Source: Yamagishiella unicocca
Lineage: Eukaryota > Chlorophyta > Chlorophyceae > Chlamydomonadales > Volvocaceae
Direction: 5' to 3'
Length of the DNA stretch: 64,000 bases
NCBI GenBank assembly: GCA_003116995.1
Contig: BDSL01000015.1
Coordinates: forward strand, 1,302,001-1,366,000
Both the position numbers and the translations under genes were made by a program. A model generated the notes under the pieces. That model searched no databases. It saw nothing but the letters and a program-made list of their open reading frames with translations, and was not told where the DNA came from. Shown one piece after another: positions 57,840 through 64,000 of this stretch (position 1 is the first letter of the stretch; every line of letters begins with the position of its first letter).

Positions 57840-59070
57840 TCCGCGTCTAGCTGTACCGGCGTACGACCTAGCATGTGAGTCGTGCGGCTTCCCGGACCAG
57901 GGGGATAAGATGCTGCTGTGTGATGGTTGTGGGACGGGTTGGCACCTGTACTGCTTGCGACCTGCACTGAAGAGCGTGCCGCAGGGAACGTGGCTCTGTC
58001 CCCGCTGCGGTGAGGCTGGCATCACGGTCAAGCAGGTAGAGGCTAAGGAGGTTAAGGAGCGGGAGGCGCCCACGAGTGGTGGTTTCCTTTCTGCGGTTCA
58101 GAAGCGACGGCACCAGTACTTTGCCACCTTGGATGGGCGCGCTGTCCTGCGCAAGTACCGTGATCCGCTGACGATGCTGCAGACGATTAAGCCAGGGACA
58201 GTGCGTTACCTCGGTGCTATGGCCGACGGCAGGCCGTTCGAGGTGCGTTATGATGATGGAAGTGTTGAGCGAGTGGATATGCGGGGACTGCGAAGTTGCC
58301 TGCGCGAGGAGAAGGAGGTGAAGGGGATGGAAGCCAAGCGGAACGGCGGCCGGCGCTCTGCACTTGCGGTCGTCGCTTCGGAGCTGCCCGACACGTGGGC
58401 GCTTGGGGACGCTGTGGGAGTCACCGCGGCGTTGCGCTGGCTGATGCCTGGGGCTGAGCCATCCACTGCCCACGTGGGGCGGTTGGTGAATCGTGTGCCC
58501 GGAGGTTCATTGTTTCTGCAGCGGGAGGGACAGCCGAATGCTGGCCACCCTGAGTGTGTGGAGACACTTGCGTGCGAGATAGAGCCACTGCTGCGTTGCG
58601 TGGATCTTGGGCAGTGCAATGGGGTCTTGGATCCCTGGAGCGGCACGGGCACTATTACCAAGGTGCTGAGCAGTGCGGGTTTCAGTGTCCTGCGGAATGA
58701 CATTTCTGCGGCGTGTGTGGCTGAGCGTCACGAAGATGCTTTACAGCCTTGGTTTTATCGTCGTGTGCGTGATGTCTGGCACTTTGATGCTATCGTGGCG
58801 TCACCATGGTTCGCAGTCCTGGATATTGCCTTGCCCTTGGCCGTCTGTTTTGCGCCGGTTGTCGCGTTTCATGTCCCCGGGGGATACGTTACGGATGCGC
58901 CACCAATCCGGCGTGAGTACCTTAGGTCTTTGAGTTTGGCGGGCCGGCTGGCTCTGCTTACAGGTCTACCGCGCGGGCGGATGGGTCGACGCTGCCTGTG
59001 GCTGGTCGTATTCCGTACCAAGGCGTTGCGAGAGCAGCTGTTGAAGGTGGACTTGAAGGTGGACCAGTGA
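57724..59070 (+). CDS. Retroelement ORF: PHD finger, Tudor-like domain, methyltransferase-like domain
   Basis: This frame continues the integrase after the 57714-57733 microduplication and begins with the integrase tail (HISNLAPCHLPDL). A PHD finger follows at residues ~51-95 with the full C4HC3 set: CESCG, LLCDGCGTGWHLYC, WLCPRCG. Residues ~158-195 (GRPFEVRYDDGSVERVDM) resemble a Tudor/Agenet-like fold. Residues ~290-440 look like a class I methyltransferase: LDPWSGTGTITKVL as motif I, VLRNDIS as motif II, and FDAIVASPWFAVL at the position of the DPPY-type catalytic motif, here SPWF, so activity is uncertain. PHD readers usually bind histone H3 tails, which suggests chromatin-guided integration. 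The methyltransferase assignment rests on motif pattern only. There is no Met at the first codon of the open frame. Confidence 0.75.
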   Translation: MEVSGEGVATLLGRCGTERKEHISNLAPCHLPDLDPVIDPRLAVPAYDLACESCGFPDQGDKMLLCDGCGTGWHLYCLRPALKSVPQGTWLCPRCGEAGITVKQVEAKEVKEREAPTSGGFLSAVQKRRHQYFATLDGRAVLRKYRDPLTMLQTIKPGTVRYLGAMADGRPFEVRYDDGSVERVDMRGLRSCLREEKEVKGMEAKRNGGRRSALAVVASELPDTWALGDAVGVTAALRWLMPGAEPSTAHVGRLVNRVPGGSLFLQREGQPNAGHPECVETLACEIEPLLRCVDLGQCNGVLDPWSGTGTITKVLSSAGFSVLRNDISAACVAERHEDALQPWFYRRVRDVWHFDAIVASPWFAVLDIALPLAVCFAPVVAFHVPGGYVTDAPPIRREYLRSLSLAGRLALLTGLPRGRMGRRCLWLVVFRTKALREQLLKVDLKVDQ

Positions 59071-59312
59071 CCCATGGATCCTCACCTGAGCGGTTAGTTC
59101 GTGCTGTTGTAGATGCGGGCTTACTCAGCTCAGGGTAGAGTGTGTTCATCCTCGACCTAGTGTCTCAGCTGGGGGGGGAGTCTGTTGCCTGCATTACCTG
59201 CACCCCTGCCCCCTGACAGCTGTCACGACGCCCAATTCCATGACATCTGTCATTCCTCACCATCCCTATCACTTTCCTCCTATTGCCGTTACCAGGACTG
59301 TGTCGCGACAGC

Positions 59313-59655
59313 TGTCGTGACACAGTGCGTGATTGACACAGTGTAGTCACTTAGCTGTAGTCACTGTCCTAAGTGCGTGGACTGCAGTGTCTAAGTGGAT
59401 CCGTTATTGCCGTACGAGCGTTGCGATGCGCTGGTGCTTAGGGACCGTGTGGTCCCTGTGCCAGGCAGTCCGCGACTGCCTGGAATCGAACCCACAGTTG
59501 TGTAACGTATACAGTGAGCTACTTCTCGTGAAGTCTGGCCCTTGCGCATCAAGGCAGGACCGGGATGCTAGGCTGAACTCGGACTCATTCTCGAACCAGC
59601 CCCTGACGTGCACTTCGAGCAGTGGCAGTCATGCAGCTAGGTTAACCACGCCCGA
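59313..59655 (+). repeat. Right 343-bp direct repeat (LTR-like)
   Basis: Near-identical to 56208-56550, including both hairpins and the minus-strand box A/B-like motifs (59521-59512 and 59492-59482). A ~29-bp segment containing TTGCCGTTACCAGGACTGTG and ending in the palindrome TGTCGCGACA occurs both just left (59282-59310) and just right (59667-59696) of this copy. Confidence 0.85.
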
Positions 59656-60309
59656 CGCCATACGAGGATTGCCGTTACCAGGACTGTGTCGCGACAACCT
59701 CAGCCGCCCCGCATAGCACACCACTCGCCGTGGCAGCCTATCGCATCTGCCCGTCGCCCCGGGAGTTCTTAGCCTGCATGCGCCTACTGCCACGCGCCCT
59801 AAGCCAAACCCCCATTACAGATCATACCAATCAAGAGAGGTAGCACCTGCTCGTCGTGCGTGCAGCTACAATGCCCATCAGTTACGCTACTGCAGCTTCC
59901 TCCCGAAGAAACCGTTATGCGCTCGTTTGCAACGTGCCTTGATCTACCAACCGTGTGCAACAACCGGGCTGGTAGCCATCCGGCACACCCTTACAGCACC
60001 ACAAAGGAGAACACCACTTAGCGGTTTGCACTACGTACGTCAACGCTTCACACCCTGTCCCCTGAACCCTGCATCCCTACATGCGGTTGCCTCCCTTGCC
60101 TCATCGCCTCCCTTGGCTCATCGCCTTCCCTTCCCTTGCCTTATTGCCTCCGTTGCCTCATTGCCTCCATTGCCTCATCGCCTCCCTGGCCACCACGTCG
60201 TGCCACTGGATCTGCCCTCTCGTCAAGCTGCTGCCGCCTTCACACTCCCGAGTATGCTTGATGCCTCCACTCCTCCCCCTCCCGCTTTTCAAGCATTATG
60301 ACTACCGAG
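59656..60309. other. Flank of retroelement, no gene
   Basis: Contains a CT-rich imperfect repeat at 60080-60195 built on TTGCCTCATCGCCTCC. No supported coding sequence. Confidence 0.5.
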
Positions 60310-63300
60310 CTAATATGTCTCCCGCTCATTTGGCGGCAGGTCCAAGTACCTCAGCGCCCTGCATACTCTAAACCACCGCTGGTATGCTGCCGCTGCTTCC
60401 CCCTCGAGGTCAGGCACCGTTACAAGGCGGTCCAGCCAGAAAATGGGCATGTGTTCGCGCTGCAGGCGGTTGAAGACCGATGGCGCGTTGAGACGTATGA
60501 TGTCCGAGTAAGACGCGGGCTGCCTTACCGTGTTCCCTGCTGGGGGAAGCGGGGCCGCCTGCACAAGGAAGGAAGGGCGTGGCAGCCGCGCGGCGGTAAG
60601 GGTGTTGACAGGCTCACGATAAACACACGGTTAATCCGTAGTATGGACAGTTGGGAGGGGATGCCGCTACCGGCGTGATCAACGCTTGGCCCTTGGAAGA
60701 CGATACGCGCCAACATGCTACTTATAAGCACGTGTCGAACCCGGTCAGAACCCGACAACAGCAGTGCGACTTGCATATCCAGGCACGCAGGAGGCATAAC
60801 TGACCCCAAGGGCCAAAGTTGTCTCTGGGCTTGCCGCTGCTCGTGTGCTGTTCTGTAGGTGCTGGAACTCCACCGCCAACATGCCGCGACCGACGTGATG
60901 GCCATCCCGCTGCGCGTCGCAAAGGCAATCTGCAATAGCACGGCAATGAGCAAGTGCAGCAAGGGAGGCCATACATTGGCCGTGCGTTTTTCAGCCACAC
61001 TATCGGCCGCTGGCTTGGGAGCCATGATGAACGTACCGCAATGTGTAACTCCTGGCCACTCGCACTTCAAGTCGTCTAGCGATTCCCCAAACGGCTGTAC
61101 TTGGTAGGCCGTGTTGAGGTGCGACCAGGGGACTGAGCGCTGGATGGGGCGCTGCGCAGTCGCCCTTGCTTCATCTGTCAGCGCCTGTGATAGGAAGCAG
61201 TTGGTAGTAACAATATAATTGTTACAATGGGCTCCAGAATCGAAGGTAACGAAGGTAAAGCTCCATAATCCTACCTACGGAAAACGTGTTCACAATTAAG
61301 GAAACGCCCTTACCCAGTCGCTATCGCACGGCACCGCTGGCCACGCCGCAATTGCTCCAAGGGCAATCGATACTTGTGCTATTCCTTGCAGTGCCAAGAT
61401 GTACTGCTCCTTGCCTATTACAGGGGACAAACAAGTAAAGATGAGGTCAAGCTGGCGTGTGTGTGAAGGACAGATGGAGAAGTGGATGGGGCGACGCGAC
61501 CTGCTTACTCATCGAGGCGTGTATGACGCCTGGTTGGTAGGCAACGACTACGCGGACCTCGGCGGGGACTTGCTGGTGGTGCTGCTGATGACACGGCTGG
61601 TTGGCGAAGTACAGCCGTTGCCTGGTCTTGGCCATTCTGCGAGTGCAAGCAGACCGCCGGTGTGGTGGTGGCGGAGCGGTGACTTCCCTTTCAAGGGCGA
61701 CGCATGCAATCGCATTTATTGTATTTGCAAGTGTACGCCTGTGTACGTAGTAAGGCAGGGTCACTACAGACTTCGTCAACGTAATGCAGCAAATCAATTT
61801 GAAGGGAAAAAACCCCAGTGAGTTTCCTGAGCGAGAGCAATGGTCGTAAAAGTCATCACCGTGGCGACGTGGACGGCGCCGAGCTGCGTCGAGCGCGGCG
61901 ACGGCGACGGATGGAAGGGACGACAGGTGGAGGTGGAGCCGTGGGCAGATGTACACGCATTTTCGCTGTTCTTATTCGCGCTGACGCCACACGACGCCAC
62001 AGACACTGTAGGTATGAATCGAATATGCATGTTTTGAAACACATAATTCCACACCAGGCTGACCAGACTCGCCGTCTCCCCCACGAACGGCGGAAAGCCT
62101 ACACTTTCAGACGTGCAGGAACAAAACCACGCGCAGGATCCACACCACGCCTTGCCTCAATGCAATTGTACCTAATATCTGTTCATTGTACGGGACTGCA
62201 CAACTGCGCCGTACAGCACATACGAACGACGCTGACACCCAAACACAGCATTACCTTATCCTAAACTTACACGTTTTTACACGTCCTCTTACAAGTCCAC
62301 TGTAACAAGTACCATAACTACGTCCTTACCTGGTTGCAACGCGCCAGTTGTAGGCGCCTGTTAGCATCAGGATAACGGTCTTCTGGTAATCGCCGGGGAA
62401 CAAGCCGGCCCATATGTGTCCGAACGCGCCCTTGCCCTTAGAAATTCCCGGCAGGCTCCTGTGCCACCACCCGTGTCGACCAGCCATCCACCAGGTGTTC
62501 AGGGCCCAACAGCCAGAACACGTATCATCAGTTACTGCAGTCGCGAGCAGAAACCAACGGTCAAGCGGAGGAGAGGCGCTGGGAGATAAAACGACGCCCT
62601 CAATGCATGGTTGACCTACATCGGCTTCCGAGGTAGCCAAACCGCTCAGGCTGTGTCGCTCGCGCGACAGCTTCGGTGGCAGGATCCTCTGGATCCGGCG
62701 GCAGCTTCACACCTACATACACATTTGCAACGTACAGGTTCGGATCCAACAATACATTTCGCCTCAAGTGCGCAGTACAAGCACCGCTTATGTATGGGAA
62801 GGGGCCAGGTGCCGGTAGTAAAGCGAGCGACGGAGTTCATCCGTCATGCGCACAACGCAAACAAACGCCAGCCCCTTCGCCGACACACATTAAGGGCGAC
62901 ATCGGTATGCAACAACCTCGACGTAAAACATGAGAAGCAGTTGCTGAAACCTTTTCGGTAACTAGACTCGATCGACCAAGAGATTTACCGGTAATAGGCA
63001 GGCCCTTGATGAGCTGCATGGCCCTTACGTACCTAGCAGCAGCGATGTGCGCTGGCCCATATCTGTATGAAATGCCCGCCCCGGCCAGAAGATACCGGTA
63101 TGTTTGTGTTCATATTTTCGTGGAGTTGAGCGCCTATTCCTTACCTAGATCCTGGTAGGCTTGCCGATACGCGGATGTGCAGGGGCCAGCAGTGCGGTTG
63201 TAGGGGTATCTGCAGAGCGTCGAAAGCATGGCGGGCCAGCCAAGGATCGGCCGCGCTGGGTATACATACAGGGCGCCCGCCGTGTCTCACTACTGCCGCC

Positions 63301-63937
63301 AGCAGTGTTCGAACCCGGTAATCACGTGGACATGTGACCAGACCTCGTGATCGTTTTGCCGACACGTGGCTGATGTAACAGGTACGAAAGCCGTACGTGC
63401 ATGCGTCTGGAATGCAACGCGCGCACGCAGCAAATGGACGTACCCGCCGAGCTCAGGGGGCCATTGTCCGCCTGCTTGCACAGCCAGGCAGGCGGGTAGG
63501 GGCACCAATCAAGACAGACAGGCAGATAGGGCACCAATTAAGACAGACAGGCAGATAGGGGCACCGATTAAGACAGACAGGCAGATAGGGGCACCAATCA
63601 AGACAGACAGGCAGATAGGGGCACCAATTAAGACAGACAGGCAGATAGGGGCACCAATAAAGGCAAGCATGCAGGTAGGGGATCCAACCAAGGCAGGAAA
63701 AGGAACCACGTAATGACAAGGTTATTCTCAATACATGCATACGCTGCCGCAGCCCTGGGGTGCACGGATGTCGGATGCTACCACCATGGATGCTAGGGCA
63801 AACGAACGCACCACTATGGGGCATCTGGAGCATCACCGTCGAGATTTGTACGCTGCCCTCCAACATCGTTCCGCAAGAGGCGTTCATGTACTTTTCACAG
63901 ACAGCTCCAGCCATGTCCCCCTCGACCGTGTACATCT
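60310..63937 (-). CDS. Unrecognised multi-exon gene, partial and only partly resolved
   Basis: Product not recognised. Candidate minus-strand exons: 63937-63812 (MYTVEGDMAGAVCEKYMNAS; CAG acceptor and GTGCGT donor), ~63270-63152 (DPWLARHAFDALQIPLQPHC; GTAAGG donor), 62640-62330 (DRWFLLATAVTDDTCSGCWA through GDYQKTVILMLTGAYNWRVA; clean GTAAGG donor), possibly parts of 61080-60700, and a terminal exon ~60558-60310 (IIRLNAPSVFNRLQREHM, then YQRWFRVCRALRYLDLPP, stop). The 62330-62640 exon is Trp/Gly-rich with a hydrophobic end. Phases between exons were not proven. A plus-strand frame at 60298-60678 also looks protein-like, so the strand of the terminal exon is not certain. The 5' end lies beyond the window. 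Confidence 0.35.
63495..63695. repeat. 30-bp minisatellite, ~6-7 copies
   Basis: Units contain AAGACAGACAGGCAGATAGG followed by GGCACCAAT(T/C). It falls between candidate exons of the partly resolved minus-strand gene. Confidence 0.95.
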
Positions 63938-64000
63938 GAAGAAAAACAGAGACAGCACGCGCACACCGTGTAAATGGCATGTCCGCAAGCTAGTGGGGGC

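Larger units (their letters stand above)
56208..59655 (+). mobile_element. LTR-like retroelement remnant (Ty3/Gypsy-type integrase; gag, protease, RT absent)
   Basis: Two 343-bp direct repeats (56208-56550 and 59313-59655) bound 2.8 kb that holds only integrase and downstream domains. Immediately inside the left repeat the integrase frame begins; no gag, protease, reverse transcriptase or RNase H is present. The structure fits an element that lost its internal left part. The repeats differ at only a handful of positions, suggesting recent activity. I saw no clear target-site duplication outside the repeats. Confidence 0.75.

Noticed and set aside
60298..60678. Plus-strand ORF containing VRHRYKAVQPENGHVFALQA
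   Set aside because: Antisense to the minus-strand terminal-exon candidate. The minus frame was preferred because neighbouring candidate exons are on that strand, but the choice is not firm.

Overview
This 64-kb window is nuclear DNA of a green alga, most likely a volvocine (Chlamydomonas/Volvox-like) chlorophyte. The support is GC-rich exons split by many short GT-AG introns, TGTAA polyadenylation signals downstream of stops, codon-level similarity to algal/plant proteins, an intraflagellar transport gene, and heavy minisatellite load in introns. No prokaryotic features are seen.

Layout. 0.2-8.4 kb (+): 3' part of the THO complex gene THO2/THOC2. 9.5-18.3 kb (+): a ~2,460-residue protein made of a huge low-complexity N-terminal region joined, across three introns, to a C-terminal H2A.Z-like histone fold. 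20.3-22.0 kb (-): a bHLH factor of plant subgroup IVc (ILR3/bHLH104/105/115 type). 22.7-26.4 kb (-): IFT46, with all eight exons resolved. 28.1-39.1 kb (-): a large multi-exon gene of unknown function ending in a 63-bp-repeat domain and a ~70-residue polyglutamine tract. 39.9-41.3 kb (+): a small heavy-metal-associated (HMA) protein with an N-terminal targeting-like extension. 43.8-54.3 kb (+): a BRUTUS/HRZ-type iron-sensing E3 ubiquitin ligase (three hemerythrin domains, CHY/CTCHY zinc fingers, RING, zinc ribbon), with 18 exons resolved. 56.2-59.7 kb: an LTR-like retroelement remnant with integrase, PHD, Tudor-like and methyltransferase-like domains between 343-bp direct repeats. 60.3-64 kb (-): exons of an unrecognised gene running off the window.

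Functional links. The IVc bHLH and the BRUTUS-type ligase are, in land plants, substrate and E3 ligase of the iron-deficiency pathway. Here they lie about 22 kb apart with a metal-binding HMA gene between them. THO2, the histone-like protein and the PHD/Tudor/methyltransferase retroelement are separate chromatin or RNA themes. The most novel objects are the histone fused to a giant N-terminal extension and the retroelement carrying chromatin-reader plus methyltransferase-like modules.

Exon boundaries were set by eye from GT-AG sites and reading-frame continuity. For THO2, the histone gene, IFT46, the HMA gene and the BRUTUS gene the listed exons sum to a multiple of three and keep frame throughout. 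The 28-39 kb and 60-64 kb genes are only partly resolved.
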